From Caulobacter sp. (GTDB lineage Bacteria; Pseudomonadota; Alphaproteobacteria; Caulobacterales; Caulobacteraceae): 64,000 bases of DNA. The translations under genes were made by a program, and so were the position numbers. The stretch lies in contig JAUXVF010000031.1 of assembly GCA_030680355.1 (NCBI GenBank), forward strand, positions 62,001 to 126,000. The letters are read 5' to 3'. The notes below the pieces were generated by a model. The model made no database searches and was not told the origin of the DNA. It worked only from the letters and a program-made list of their open reading frames with translations. Of this stretch, positions 53,649 through 61,961 are shown piece by piece; the stretch's first letter is position 1; each line of letters begins with the position of its first letter.

Positions 53649-54050
53649 ATGACGAGAACCGAGCGTATCAAAGCCGCCTACGCCGAGTGGGCCGCCTCGA
53701 AGGGGGCCGACCCCGGCGTCTGGATGGCGCTGATGGGGCCGGGCTTCGAGTTCCGCACGACGCTGGCCAGCGTCGCGGGCGGCGGCTTCAAGGCCTGCTA
53801 CCGGCGCGACGAGATCGGCGATTATTTCGCAGCCCTCGACCGGACCTTCGCGATGGAGGCCATGGCCCCGACCGTCTTCATCGAACAGGGCGACACGGTG
53901 GCCGGGCTGATCGACGCCGAATGGACCAATCGCGCCACCGGCCGGTCGTTCCGCAGCGAGGTGGCGACCTTCTGGACCTTCGACGGCGACCAGGCGAGCG
54001 GCTACCGCGAACTGTCCGACACCGCCGGGATCGCCCGGACGTTCGACTGA
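53649..54050 (+). CDS. SnoaL-like / NTF2-fold protein
   Basis: A 133-residue protein of the SnoaL/NTF2 fold: RIKAAYAEWAASKGADPGVWM, FKACYRRDEIGDYFAALDRTF and TWTFDGDQASGYREL-like ending (ATFWTFDGDQASGYRELSDT). Such proteins are often small-molecule isomerases or hydrolases or just ligand carriers. GGAGGGCGACGCC precedes the ATG. Similar dispersed-repeat segments lie on either side of it, suggesting a mobile cassette or chance. Confidence 0.78.
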   Translation: MTRTERIKAAYAEWAASKGADPGVWMALMGPGFEFRTTLASVAGGGFKACYRRDEIGDYFAALDRTFAMEAMAPTVFIEQGDTVAGLIDAEWTNRATGRSFRSEVATFWTFDGDQASGYRELSDTAGIARTFD

Positions 54051-54903
54051 TCCCCGCCGGCAGGCTGGCCTGAGCTCAACGACATCCTCCCCCCAGGGAA
54101 TACGGGGGCAGGAGCGCCATACCCCATCCGGCAGCTTGGCCTGCATGCGATCAAGGGCGCGATCCCTTCTCCCCTTGCGGGAGAAGGTGGCGGCCGAAGG
54201 CCGACGGATGAGGGGTTGAAGACAGGGGCCGCCTCGACAGGCTGTCCGCAACACCTCATCCGCCGGTGAGACCCCTCATCTGGCCGCGGAGTTCATCCTC
54301 GGGCGCGCGCTTCGCGCGACCCGGGGGCGGCCACCTTCTCCCGCAAGGGGAGAAGGAACGCCGTGGCTTATCCGGCTATGTCCGCGCCCAAGCCATTGAA
54401 AACACCGGGCTTCGTCCCCGCTATCCCGCTGCACAAAATCCTTCCATCCCCCACCCGCCAGACCGCCCGTATCCTTCTGCCTGTCCCGCTGCACGGGGAG
54501 GGCGTCTCGGCCAGGCGATCCGATGCGGCGGCGGGACGGGGTTCGAGCGGGACGCTCGACCGGCGTCAGTCGTGAAGGGCCCTGCGTCGCCGCCAATGGC
54601 ATCCCGACGCAGGCCGCCGGACCGACCTCTGGCCGGACGGGCGACAGGCATGCGGGGGATACGCATGCGGTCCGGGGACGGCGTCGCCGCCGCCCGCCCG
54701 TCGGAGGCTTCTGCCGGCTAAGCCCTAAGAGGGCCGCCTACCGGCGGCCACCGGATAACGGACCTCGCGGAGCGTATCGGCCTTGGCCTTTCCTTCGACG
54801 TCACTCTAGCCCTCCGGCCCAGGCCGGAGCGCTCCGCGCCCTCCCTGCCTTCACCCTGGCCCCGCCGCGTGAAGCGGCTTCGCCGTGCCTGCCGGAGACG
54901 CCC
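54051..54903. other. Long intergenic region with repeats, no gene called
   Basis: It starts with a GGGAATACGGGGGCAGGAGC segment, then the repeat at 54164-54356, then about 540 bp without a supportable gene. An open plus-strand frame from 54523 is Arg/Pro/Gly-rich and looks like high-GC noise; only its end (54904 on) seems coding. I searched by eye for SRP RNA, RNase P, tmRNA and 6S hallmarks and found none. Confidence 0.5.
54164..54356. repeat. Palindromic repeat, CCCTTCTCCCCTTGCGGGAG family (second copy)
   Basis: The left arm CCCTTCTCCCCTTGCGGGAG with GGTGGCGGCCGAAGGCCG is answered by CTCCCGCAAGGGGAGAAGG. The right side is interrupted by an extra GGGCGCGCGCTTCGCGCGAC hairpin absent from the 36203 copy. 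The copies are otherwise nearly identical over their arms. Confidence 0.75.
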
Positions 54904-55068
54904 ATGACCCAAGCCAAGCCCCGTCGGCCCAAACCCGAGCCCATGACCCCCGAGGAAGCGGCCGAGCTCGAGGCCAAATACCAGGACCTCTTCGCGAGGC
55001 TGGCCCGGATCCGCGCGCACCAGGAGGAGATGGCGGCCGAAGCCGCAGCCCGCGACGCCGGTCTCTAG
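54904..55068 (+). CDS. Small charged helical protein
   Basis: A 54-residue protein with a basic, Pro-rich start (MTQAKPRRPKPEPM) and one acidic/basic helix (PEEAAELEAKYQDLFARLAR and on). GGAGACGCCC precedes the ATG. Its TAG overlaps the convergent apaG stop by 4 bp. No family recognised. Probably a real small gene, given start signal and composition. Confidence 0.5.
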   Translation: MTQAKPRRPKPEPMTPEEAAELEAKYQDLFARLARIRAHQEEMAAEAAARDAGL

Positions 55069-55496
55069 TTCACCCGCCGGGTCGCCCCGGGCAGATGCAG
55101 CGAGAACTCGGGGATCTCGACCTGCAGGTCGGCGCCGTCGGCGGTGACCATGTGATAGGTGCCGCGCATGGCCCCCGACGGCGTCGGCAGCGGGCAGCCG
55201 GAGGCGTAGCGGAAGGCCTCGCGGGCCTTGAGCACGGGCTGTTCGCCGACCACGCCGGCGCCGTGCACCTCCTCGACATGGTTGTGGGCGTCGGTGATCA
55301 CCCAGTGGCGCGACAGCAGGGTGACGGTCTCGCGGCCGTGGTTTTCGATCTCGACCGTATAGGACCAGATCCAGCGCCCGCGGTCGGGGCTGGAGTCCTC
55401 GGGCAGGTAGGCGGGGGCGACCCGGACCAGGATGTCTCCGGTTCGGGCCTCATAGACCGGATTGTCCCGGCCGCCCCGGCGATTGATGCGGCTCAT
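55065..55496 (-). CDS. apaG: ApaG/DUF525 protein
   Basis: A 143-residue immunoglobulin-like beta-sandwich. DILVRVAPAYLPEDSSPDRG, WSYTVEIENHG, LLSRHWVITDAHNHVEEVHG and GVVGEQPVLKAREAFRYASG match ApaG throughout. Its role is debated (linked to Mg/Co efflux and, in alphaproteobacteria, to metZ neighbourhood). The ATG at 55496 is taken. It is 10 bp downstream of metZ, so they are cotranscribed. Confidence 0.92.
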   Translation of the reverse strand: MSRINRRGGRDNPVYEARTGDILVRVAPAYLPEDSSPDRGRWIWSYTVEIENHGRETVTLLSRHWVITDAHNHVEEVHGAGVVGEQPVLKAREAFRYASGCPLPTPSGAMRGTYHMVTADGADLQVEIPEFSLHLPGATRRVN

Positions 55497-55506
55497 GGTT
55501 TCCAAC

Positions 55507-56691
55507 TCAGGCGGCGTCGAGCGCCCGTCCAATGTCGCGGGAGAGATCCGTGAGGTCCTCCAGCCCCGCCGACATCCGCACGTACCCCTCGGTCAGGCCG
55601 ATCTCCAGACGATTCGCCTCTGGCATGGCCCTGTGGGTCGTGGTCGAGGGGTGGGTGGCCATCGATTTGGCGTCGCCCAGGTTGTTGGAGATGTCGACGA
55701 TTTCGAGGGCGTCGAGGAAGCGCCAGGCGGCCTCGCGGCTGCCCAGATCGAAGGCCAGCAGGTTGGAGAAGCCGGTCATCTGGGCCCGGGCGATGGCCGC
55801 CTGCGGATGGTCGTCGCGACCCGGATAGAGCACGCGGCTGACCTTGGCGTGGGCCCCGATCTGGTCGGCCAGGGCGGCGGCGGTTTGGGTCTGGGCGCGG
55901 ACGCGAAGGTCGAGCGTTTCCAGACCCTTGAGCAGGATCCAGGCGTTGAACGGCGAGATCGCCGGGCCGGTGTGGCGGATGATGTCGCGGTAGGCGTCCT
56001 CGAGCAGGGCCTTGTCGCCGAGGATGGCTCCGCCCAGCACCCGGCCCTGGCCGTCGATATGTTTGGTCGCCGAGTAGACCACCACGTCGGCGCCCAGGGT
56101 CAGGGGCTTCTGGAAGATCGGCGTGGCGAAGACGTTGTCGACCACGACTTTCGCCCCGGCGCCGTGGGCGATTTTCGCCACCTGGGCGATATCGGTGATC
56201 TCGAGCAGCGGGTTGGCCGGGCTCTCCAGCAGCACGACCTTGGTGTTGGGCCGCATCGCCGCCCGCCAGGCGTCCAGATCCGTGGCGTCGACCTGGGTGG
56301 TCTCGACCCCGAAGCGCGGCAGCCACTGGTTGATGATCCAGCCGCAGGAGCCGAACAGGGCCTTGCCGGCGACCAGATGGTCGCCCGCCTTGAGCAGGCC
56401 GGTCAGGGCGACATGCACCGCCGCCATGCCCGAGGCCAGCGAGCGGCAGTATTCGGCGCCCTCCAGCAGCGCCAGTCGCTCCTCGAACATCTGCGTCGTG
56501 GGGTTGGCGTAGCGGCTGTAGATGAAGCCGGGGTCCTCGCCCGAGAACCGCCGGTCGGCGCCGGCGGCGCTCTCATAGGCGAAGCTCTGGGTCAGATAGA
56601 GGGCTTCGGAGGTCTCGCCGAAGCTGCTGCGCGTCAGCCCGCCGCGGATCAGACGGGTCGCGGGCGCCCACTGGTTGGGGTCTTCGGCCAT
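55507..56691 (-). CDS. metZ: O-succinylhomoserine sulfhydrylase
   Basis: A 394-residue PLP enzyme of the Cys/Met-metabolism family that makes homocysteine from O-succinylhomoserine and sulfide. TQSFAYESAAGADRRF, YSRYANPTTQMFEERLALL, SGMAAVHVALTGLLKAGDH and the PLP Lys in YSATKHIDGQGRVLGG are intact. The YSRYANPT and WAPATRLIRGG forms match MetZ of alphaproteobacteria. apaG follows in the same operon. No SAM-II riboswitch could be recognised upstream. Confidence 0.9.
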   Translation of the reverse strand: MAEDPNQWAPATRLIRGGLTRSSFGETSEALYLTQSFAYESAAGADRRFSGEDPGFIYSRYANPTTQMFEERLALLEGAEYCRSLASGMAAVHVALTGLLKAGDHLVAGKALFGSCGWIINQWLPRFGVETTQVDATDLDAWRAAMRPNTKVVLLESPANPLLEITDIAQVAKIAHGAGAKVVVDNVFATPIFQKPLTLGADVVVYSATKHIDGQGRVLGGAILGDKALLEDAYRDIIRHTGPAISPFNAWILLKGLETLDLRVRAQTQTAAALADQIGAHAKVSRVLYPGRDDHPQAAIARAQMTGFSNLLAFDLGSREAAWRFLDALEIVDISNNLGDAKSMATHPSTTTHRAMPEANRLEIGLTEGYVRMSAGLEDLTDLSRDIGRALDAA

Positions 56692-56834
56692 GGCGGCAAT
56701 CCTTCAAAGAGACGGCGGCATCAACAGGAAACCGCCCCGCCAGGTCAAGCGGCCGGCTCGCCGTGCGGCTGAATTGGCTTGGATTGTCGCGGCGAGGCCG
56801 TCAGGCTCGCCGATCAGATGGGGAGACATCCATA

Positions 56835-57044
56835 ATGCTCACGTTCGCTTTTCGCGCCTTTTCCGGAATCCTCGGGGTTCTGGGCGCCTTCAACATCGTC
56901 GTTCTGGTCCTGTCAGGGGTCATCAACACCTATTCGTCGTTCGAAATCCGGGCCGTGGGCACGCTGAGCGAAGCCCTGGCGATCTTCGGCGTCGGCGCGG
57001 GGATCTTCGTCCTGTCGGGCGGCGGCGTGCGCACGGTTCACTAA
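56835..57044 (+). CDS. Small two-helix membrane protein
   Basis: The protein has 69 residues from the ATG at 56835 (GGGGAGA upstream). Two hydrophobic helices (LTFAFRAFSGILGVLGAFNI... and LAIFGVGAGIFVLSGGG) flank a short polar loop (NTYSSFEIRAVG). Unknown function. It begins 143 bp from the divergent metZ start and ends 47 bp before dcd. Confidence 0.6.
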   Translation: MLTFAFRAFSGILGVLGAFNIVVLVLSGVINTYSSFEIRAVGTLSEALAIFGVGAGIFVLSGGGVRTVH

Positions 57045-57091
57045 AAACACCGGCGGAACGCGGCGGCCTCTTGCCATGGAGGCGTCGGGCG

Positions 57092-58126
57092 ATGAGTAAT
57101 GGCCTGACGATGAACGACGCTCATTCCGCCGGTATCCTTCCGTGCCAATCCATCGAGGACCTCATCGCCCAGGCGGCGATCAGTTCCCTCACGCCCTTTG
57201 ACGCCGACCAGGTGCAGCCGGCCAGTCTCGACCTGAGACTGGGCGAGCGCTGCTGGCGGGTGCGCGCCTCCTTCCTGCCGGGCCGCCGGCGGGTCATGGA
57301 TCGCCTGCCCGACGTGGCCATGCACGAGCTCGACCTGACCAAGGGAGCGGTGCTCGAACGCGGCTGCGTCTATATCGCCGAGATCCAGGAACGGCTGGCC
57401 CTGCCGGCCGGCATCTCGGCGCGCGGCAATCCCAAGAGTTCGACCGGCCGGGTGGACGTCTTCGTGCGTCTGCTCACCGATCATGGCGCGGCCTTCGACG
57501 ACGTCGCCGAGGGCTATACCGGTCCGCTGTTCATCGAGATCGCGCCCCAGACCTTCTCGGTGCTGGTCCGGGCCGGCACCCGGCTCAACCAGCTGCGCCT
57601 CAAGCGCGGCGCGCCGGCCAAGCTGTCGATGCGCAGCGTCGGCGTCGATCTGTCGACGGGCATGGCCGGCTTCCGCGGCCGCCGCCACGCCGGGGTCATC
57701 GACCTGGACAAGGAAGACGGCCACGATCCGCGCGACTTCTGGGAACTGCTGGAATCGCCCAAGGGCGAGCTGCTGCTCGACCCCAACGAATTCTACATCC
57801 TGGCCTCCAAGGACGACATCGTCATCCCGGTGATGGAGGCGGCCGAGATGACGCCGATCGACCCGGCCGTCGGCGAGTTCCGCGTTCACTACGCCGGCTT
57901 CTTTGATCCCGGCTTCGGCGCCGACGAAACCAACTCGCGCGGCTCCAAGGGCGTGCTCGAGGTGCGCAGCCACGAAACCCCCTTCCTGCTGGAGGACGGC
58001 CAGACCGTCGCCCGCCTGGTCTATGAACCGCTGACCGACCGGCCGACGCGGCTCTATGGCGAGGACGGCTCTCACTACCTGCGCCAGGGGCTGAAGCTGT
58101 CGAAACACTTCCGGCCCTGGAAATAG
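57092..58126 (+). CDS. dcd: 2'-Deoxycytidine 5'-triphosphate deaminase, long form
   Basis: A 344-residue protein of the dUTPase/DCD trimer family, the long alphaproteobacterial type with two tandem DCD-like halves. PASLDLRLGERCWRV, GISARGNPKSSTGRVDVFVR and NEFYILASKDDIVIP are recognisable. It converts dCTP to dUTP, or in fused forms onward, for dTMP synthesis. The ATG at 57092 has GGAGG nine bases upstream. Upstream in-frame starts lack such a site. Confidence 0.88.
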   Translation: MSNGLTMNDAHSAGILPCQSIEDLIAQAAISSLTPFDADQVQPASLDLRLGERCWRVRASFLPGRRRVMDRLPDVAMHELDLTKGAVLERGCVYIAEIQERLALPAGISARGNPKSSTGRVDVFVRLLTDHGAAFDDVAEGYTGPLFIEIAPQTFSVLVRAGTRLNQLRLKRGAPAKLSMRSVGVDLSTGMAGFRGRRHAGVIDLDKEDGHDPRDFWELLESPKGELLLDPNEFYILASKDDIVIPVMEAAEMTPIDPAVGEFRVHYAGFFDPGFGADETNSRGSKGVLEVRSHETPFLLEDGQTVARLVYEPLTDRPTRLYGEDGSHYLRQGLKLSKHFRPWK

Positions 58127-58227
58127 GGCGTCAGGACAAGCTCGCAAAACTTTTAGTATGGCGTCCTTGACACTTTTGGCGCGCTCGTGAGACAAGCGAC
58201 CTTGTCATCAAGACAAGGAAACCTTCC

Positions 58228-58626
58228 GTGAATAAGCACAGCGAAGCCGGGCGCCGCTACATGCGCCGGTTTATTCCCACCATGATCGGCTATGTGGCGG
58301 CGATCTTCGGCACGTCGTTCGCGTTCCGTAATCCCGACCTCGCCGGGCCCGTGGCCTGGGCGCTCGCCATTGCGCCGGCGCTGCCGGTGATCGGCGTGAT
58401 CGTCATCATGGGCCTCTACGTCAAGGAGGAGACCGACGAGTTCCAGCGCCGCGTGCTGGTTGAGTCGATGCTCTGGGCCATCGGCCTGACCCTGTCGGCG
58501 ACGACCGTGGCCGGCTTCCTCGAGATGTATCTCCACACCCCGCCGCTGCAGTCCTTCTGGGCCTTTCCGATCTTCTGCCTGACCATGGGTCTGTCGCAGT
58601 TGTTCGTCAGGAGGCGCTATCGGTGA
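58228..58626 (+). CDS. Four-helix membrane protein paired with an XRE regulator
   Basis: A 132-residue inner-membrane protein: a short basic N-terminus, then helices at about 15-33, 42-62, 78-98 and 104-125. The loop YVKEETDEFQRRVLVESMLW between helices 2 and 3 is typical of small membrane proteins encoded beside YgzD/YozG-type regulators. GTG start. It overlaps the next gene by 4 nt. Function unknown. Confidence 0.75.
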   Translation: MNKHSEAGRRYMRRFIPTMIGYVAAIFGTSFAFRNPDLAGPVAWALAIAPALPVIGVIVIMGLYVKEETDEFQRRVLVESMLWAIGLTLSATTVAGFLEMYLHTPPLQSFWAFPIFCLTMGLSQLFVRRRYR

Positions 58627-58820
58627 AGAACCGCCTCAAGGTCCTGCGGGCCGAGCGCGACTGGAGTCAGGCCGATCTGGCCGACCGGCTCGAGGTCTCG
58701 CGCCAGACCATCAACGCCCTCGAAACAGGCAAGTACGACCCCAGTCTGCCGCTGGCGTTCAAGATCGCCCGGCTGTTCGGCCAATCCATCGAAACCATAT
58801 TTGACGACGGCCAGGCCTGA
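58623..58820 (+). CDS. XRE-family regulator, YgzD/YozG type
   Basis: The protein has 65 residues, a bare HTH_3 domain: NRLKVLRAERDWSQADLADRL with recognition helix VSRQTINALETGKYDPSL. The GTG start overlaps the upstream stop (GTGA). Such minimal regulators are usually autoregulators of a membrane-protein partner, here the four-helix protein. Confidence 0.9.
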   Translation: MKNRLKVLRAERDWSQADLADRLEVSRQTINALETGKYDPSLPLAFKIARLFGQSIETIFDDGQA

Positions 58821-58846
58821 GGGCGCCCTCGTCACGGAGATCTGCC

Positions 58847-59722
58847 ATGTTCAAGACCATGAAACGCCTTCTCGCCCTGCTCAGTCTCATCCTGCCCCTT
58901 GGGGCCGGCGTCGCCCACGCCGAGCCGATGCGGTTCAGCGTCGAGGTCGCCGGGGAGGGGCCCGACGTCATCCTGATCCCGGGCCTGGCCTCCTCGCGCG
59001 AAGTCTGGCGGGCCACGGCCCGTCAGCTTGAGGACCGCTATCGTGTTCATCTGATCCAGGTCGCCGGCTTCGCCGAGTCGGCGCCGGGCGGCAACGCCGA
59101 GGGGGCCGTCGTCGGCCCCATGGCTGACGAGATCGTCGCCTATATCGCCCAGGAACATCTCGACCATCCGGCCATCATCGGCCATTCGATGGGCGGTTTC
59201 ACCGGCCTGCTGATCGCGGCGCGCCATCCGGAGTCGGTGGGTCGGCTGATGGTCGTCGACGCCCTGCCGTTCTTCAGCGTTCTTATCAATCCGGCGGCGA
59301 CGGCGGCAGCCATCGAGCCCCAGGCGGCCGGCTTCCGGGACATGATCCTGGCCCAGTCGCCCGGGGCTTTCGCCGCCGGTCAGGCCCGCGCCATGGCCAC
59401 CCTGGCCAAGACGCCCAAGGCCCGCGCTGACGCCCTGGCCTGGTCGCTGGCCAGCGATCGCGGCGTCATCGCCCGGACCACCTATGACGTGATGACCACC
59501 GACCTGCGCGGCGACCTGGCGGCGATCAAGGCGCCGGTCACGGTGGTCTATGCCCGCGATCCGGAAATGGGCTTCTTCTACGGCCTGGCCGACGGCGTCT
59601 ATGCGGGCAACTACGCGACGCTCAAGGGCGTCCAGCTCAAGCGCGTCGACGGCGCTTTCCACTTCGTCATGCTGGACCAGCCGCAGGCCTTCGCCGCCGA
59701 GGTCGAGGCCTTCCTGAAATAG
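58847..59722 (+). CDS. Exported alpha/beta hydrolase
   Basis: A 291-residue protein with a signal peptide (MKRLLALLSLILPLGAGVAHA). The nucleophile is in IIGHSMGGFTGLL, the acid in YARDPEMG and the base His in VDGAFHFVMLD. VILIPGLASSREVW and QVAGFAESAPGG are typical of the hydrolase-6 class. It is periplasmic, with unknown substrate. It starts 26 bp after the XRE gene and may belong to the same transcript. Confidence 0.85.
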   Translation: MFKTMKRLLALLSLILPLGAGVAHAEPMRFSVEVAGEGPDVILIPGLASSREVWRATARQLEDRYRVHLIQVAGFAESAPGGNAEGAVVGPMADEIVAYIAQEHLDHPAIIGHSMGGFTGLLIAARHPESVGRLMVVDALPFFSVLINPAATAAAIEPQAAGFRDMILAQSPGAFAAGQARAMATLAKTPKARADALAWSLASDRGVIARTTYDVMTTDLRGDLAAIKAPVTVVYARDPEMGFFYGLADGVYAGNYATLKGVQLKRVDGAFHFVMLDQPQAFAAEVEAFLK

Positions 59723-59729
59723 TCGGCCG

Positions 59730-60326
59730 TCAGGCGGACTTGCGCAGGTAGATGGAGGTCTTCGGCGTGCTCATCACCCGGTGCAGCATCGGCTCGAAGG
59801 CCTCCAGCGGCATCGACTCATAGGCCGGGTCGAAGGCGGCCTGGTCGTAGAGGTGGCAGAACTGGGCGGTGTATTCGAAATGCGGATGGCCGCGGAACTG
59901 GTCGCGCATGTCACGGTCCAGGCCCAGATGATGGAAGAAGTAGTAGCCTTGGAAAATGGCGTGCTGCTCGACCATCCAGTGGTTGGCCTCCGACACGAAG
60001 GGTTTGACGATCGCCGCCCCGATGTCGGCGTGATTGCGCGGACCCAGCACGTCGCCGATGTCATGCAGCAAGGCGCAGACCACGTATTCCTCGTCGCGGC
60101 CGTCCTTGAAGGCGCGGGTGGCGGTCTGCAGGCTGTGTTCGAGCCGGTCGACGACGAAGCCGCCGCAGTCGCCCTTGAGCAGGTTCATATGGGCGATCAG
60201 CCGGCCGGGAAGTTCGCGGCCATAGGCGGCCGAGGCGGCGGCGATATGGCCCCAGTCCTCGGCCGTGCTTTCGGTCATGGCGTGGAATGTCGCCCGCGTC
60301 TGTTCGTCGTGCCCGCCGTCAGCCAT
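59730..60326 (-). CDS. HD-domain phosphohydrolase-like protein
   Basis: The protein has 198 residues. HSLQTATRAFKDGRDEEYVV contributes the first His and ALLHDIGDVLGPRNHADIGA the HD pair with a further His. Related to phosphonate-catabolism PhnZ-like and other small HD hydrolases/oxygenases. PHFEYTAQFCHLYDQAAFDP near the C-terminus is a family feature. Substrate unknown. The start at 60326 (MADGGHDEQ) is chosen, but further upstream is possible. It converges with the hydrolase gene. Confidence 0.82.
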   Translation of the reverse strand: MADGGHDEQTRATFHAMTESTAEDWGHIAAASAAYGRELPGRLIAHMNLLKGDCGGFVVDRLEHSLQTATRAFKDGRDEEYVVCALLHDIGDVLGPRNHADIGAAIVKPFVSEANHWMVEQHAIFQGYYFFHHLGLDRDMRDQFRGHPHFEYTAQFCHLYDQAAFDPAYESMPLEAFEPMLHRVMSTPKTSIYLRKSA

Positions 60327-60434
60327 GTCCGCTACTCCCAACATCTGTTTGAAGCGATGGTGGGGGAGGCGACGGCGGGCGTCAACGCGGGCTTGCGGGC
60401 CGTGGCGGTTTGGCTATGGTCCCCCTCCCTGAGC

Positions 60435-60474
60435 GCGGCCGTAGTTCAGAGGTAGAACGTCAGCTTCCCAAGCT
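60435..60474 (+). tRNA. tRNA-Gly(CCC) 5' part, interrupted after the anticodon loop
   Basis: Acceptor strand GCGGCCG, TA, D-arm GTTC-AGAGGTA-GAAC, G, anticodon stem TCAGC, loop TTCCCAA (anticodon CCC) and only GCT of the 3' stem strand are present; the expected GA and the whole variable loop, T-arm and 3' acceptor are missing. CTATTTATTTC follows. It matches tRNA-Gly(CCC) over 40 bases and then stops abruptly. It cannot make a tRNA as it stands. It marks the junction with the following element. Confidence 0.85.
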
Positions 60475-60941
60475 CTATTTATTTCTTATAAAGCAACGGG
60501 TTAAGTGTAAACTGACGGCAAATTCGCGCAAAGGAATTCAATAGCTTGCGAAGTGTGGGTAAACCAAAGCCCTAGAGATTTTTCCGCCCTTTGGACCCTG
60601 GTCCCCAGACGATAGCCTCGTCTCGGCCCTCGACCCTTATACCCCCAGGACACCTAACCCATCCGAACGTTCTACGGCCCAGGTATTAGGGCGAACCCTT
60701 CTAGTTCGTGTTCGGCTGGTGTTAGGTGGCGCAATCCCTTGCCTGATTGGGTTTTTCTGGAATTCGGCTAGATCAGCGTTCGGCTGGGGCTGCGTTTTGC
60801 CTAAACGAAATTAACGGCCCTAACGCCCCATTCGCACGTCCCCGGCATGTTTGACCTGTGCCGTGCGGCTCCTGCTTCGGCCTGCGTCCGGGTCGGCCAG
60901 TGCCTATAAGGGCGGCATCTAGGGGGTACGTCCGAACCGGC
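60475..60941. other. Left end of a putative integrated element, no gene seen
   Basis: It begins AT-rich (CTATTTATTTCTTATAAAGC) and has many short CCTAA and TTAGG motifs. No open frame with family resemblance was found on either strand. The 3' half of the tRNA-Gly gene is not here, so the element does not restore the tRNA at this end. I see no integrase within the window. Confidence 0.5.
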
Positions 60942-61217
60942 CTAGTCGCGCTTAGGCCCGGCAAGTAGGTCGATGTGCTCCAGAAGGACGCACACCTCTT
61001 CGAACATGGCCGCCGGGTTCTGCCCAAGCGCGAGAGCGATCTTCCGCCATTCAGCGACGTCAATGCGCCGCTCCAGCCGCTCGATCTTGGAGACATAGGA
61101 CTGGGGTCGCCCCAAGCAGGCGGCCAATTCCACCTGCGTCGTGCCGAGCCTTTTCCGGGTTGCGACGAGGTGCTCGACCATCGCCGCGTAGTCGGGATCG
61201 TGAAGTCGTCCGGGCAT
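60942..61217 (-). CDS. XRE-family regulator of the putative island
   Basis: A 91-residue HTH_3 protein. The HTH lies at about residues 25-60: GTTQVELAACLGRPQSYVSK with IERLERRIDVAEW. The N-terminus MPGRLHDPDYAAMVEHLVATR and the C-terminus LLEHIDLLAGPKRD are short. It is the first gene inside the element and divergent from the exported protein gene, the usual place for an element repressor. Its targets are unknown. Confidence 0.82.
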   Translation of the reverse strand: MPGRLHDPDYAAMVEHLVATRKRLGTTQVELAACLGRPQSYVSKIERLERRIDVAEWRKIALALGQNPAAMFEEVCVLLEHIDLLAGPKRD

Positions 61218-61425
61218 TAGGGTGGCCGCTTGCGGAAAGCAGCCATCTCGCTAGAACCCGAATTGGGATATCCCAGTATGGGTTATTGAGGGCGACATGC
61301 AGGACGAAGAACATGATGTGATCGGCGAGTATCCGCCGAGAGAGCGAAAGGCAGGTCAGACTGCTGATCCGTTGCCGCAGGAGTGGGAGAATTCGGAAAG
61401 TTTGTGCGTGGCGCGGACTAGTAGG

Positions 61426-61890
61426 ATGCGAACGTCTGGGGCAGTGGGAGTCGCGTTCGCGCTACTTGCCTTCCCTGTATTGGCCCAGGGAAAATATTCT
61501 CAAAATAATTATACGGGAAGAGCAGAATGTGATGCTGAAATAGCCAAGTTCAATCGCAGCCTAGTGCTCATTAGAATTTGCTCTGATCTAATTTATACAC
61601 CATCTGCCCTGGAGCCAGAAGAAAGAATCGCTCGTACTGATGCGTCGTGTAATGTATCCGCAGCTAATTTGATTTCTGGTACTAACGAGCTCGTTAAGCT
61701 TGGTATTTTTGTCAGCCCCCCGGGCGAATATGGCAACAGTGCGGCAGCATGCATTACCGATGAAATGAAGCGGGAGCACTATCGGGCCTTGGTTTGGCTA
61801 CAGAGCTTTATCGAGGCCCGTATATCAGGTTCGGTAACTCTCGACATTCCAGGACCCTACCAAGCTTTGGAGAGTTCAATTGATGATTGA
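61426..61890 (+). CDS. Exported protein of unknown function (island)
   Basis: The protein has 154 residues from ATG 61426. Signal peptide MRTSGAVGVAFALLAFPVLA followed by QGKYSQNNYTGRAECDAEIA. Four cysteines in the mature part suggest two disulfides. A/T-rich codons (AAA, AAT, ATT, TTT) differ from the chromosome. No family recognised. The true start could be further upstream, since the frame is open from 61297. It is divergent from the XRE regulator. Confidence 0.55.
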   Translation: MRTSGAVGVAFALLAFPVLAQGKYSQNNYTGRAECDAEIAKFNRSLVLIRICSDLIYTPSALEPEERIARTDASCNVSAANLISGTNELVKLGIFVSPPGEYGNSAAACITDEMKREHYRALVWLQSFIEARISGSVTLDIPGPYQALESSIDD

Positions 61891-61961
61891 ATGCACGGCT
61901 TCAATGTGCGATAATGTCTTGTCATCAACAACCACCTGAGGTGCCTCAAGGAAGCTGACTG

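Noticed and set aside
54523..54903. N-terminal extension of the small gene at 54904 (181 codons)
   Set aside because: The extra 127 residues are Arg/Pro/Gly-rich without conserved features, whereas the internal ATG has a good ribosome-binding site.
56692..56834. SAM-II or related riboswitch before metZ
   Set aside because: Common in alphaproteobacterial met genes, but the conserved pseudoknot sequences could not be recognised here.
60435..60560. A self-splicing group I intron in tRNA-Gly
   Set aside because: Such introns occur in bacterial tRNA anticodon arms, but I could not find the P/Q/R/S core motifs nor a 3' exon in the next 3.5 kb.
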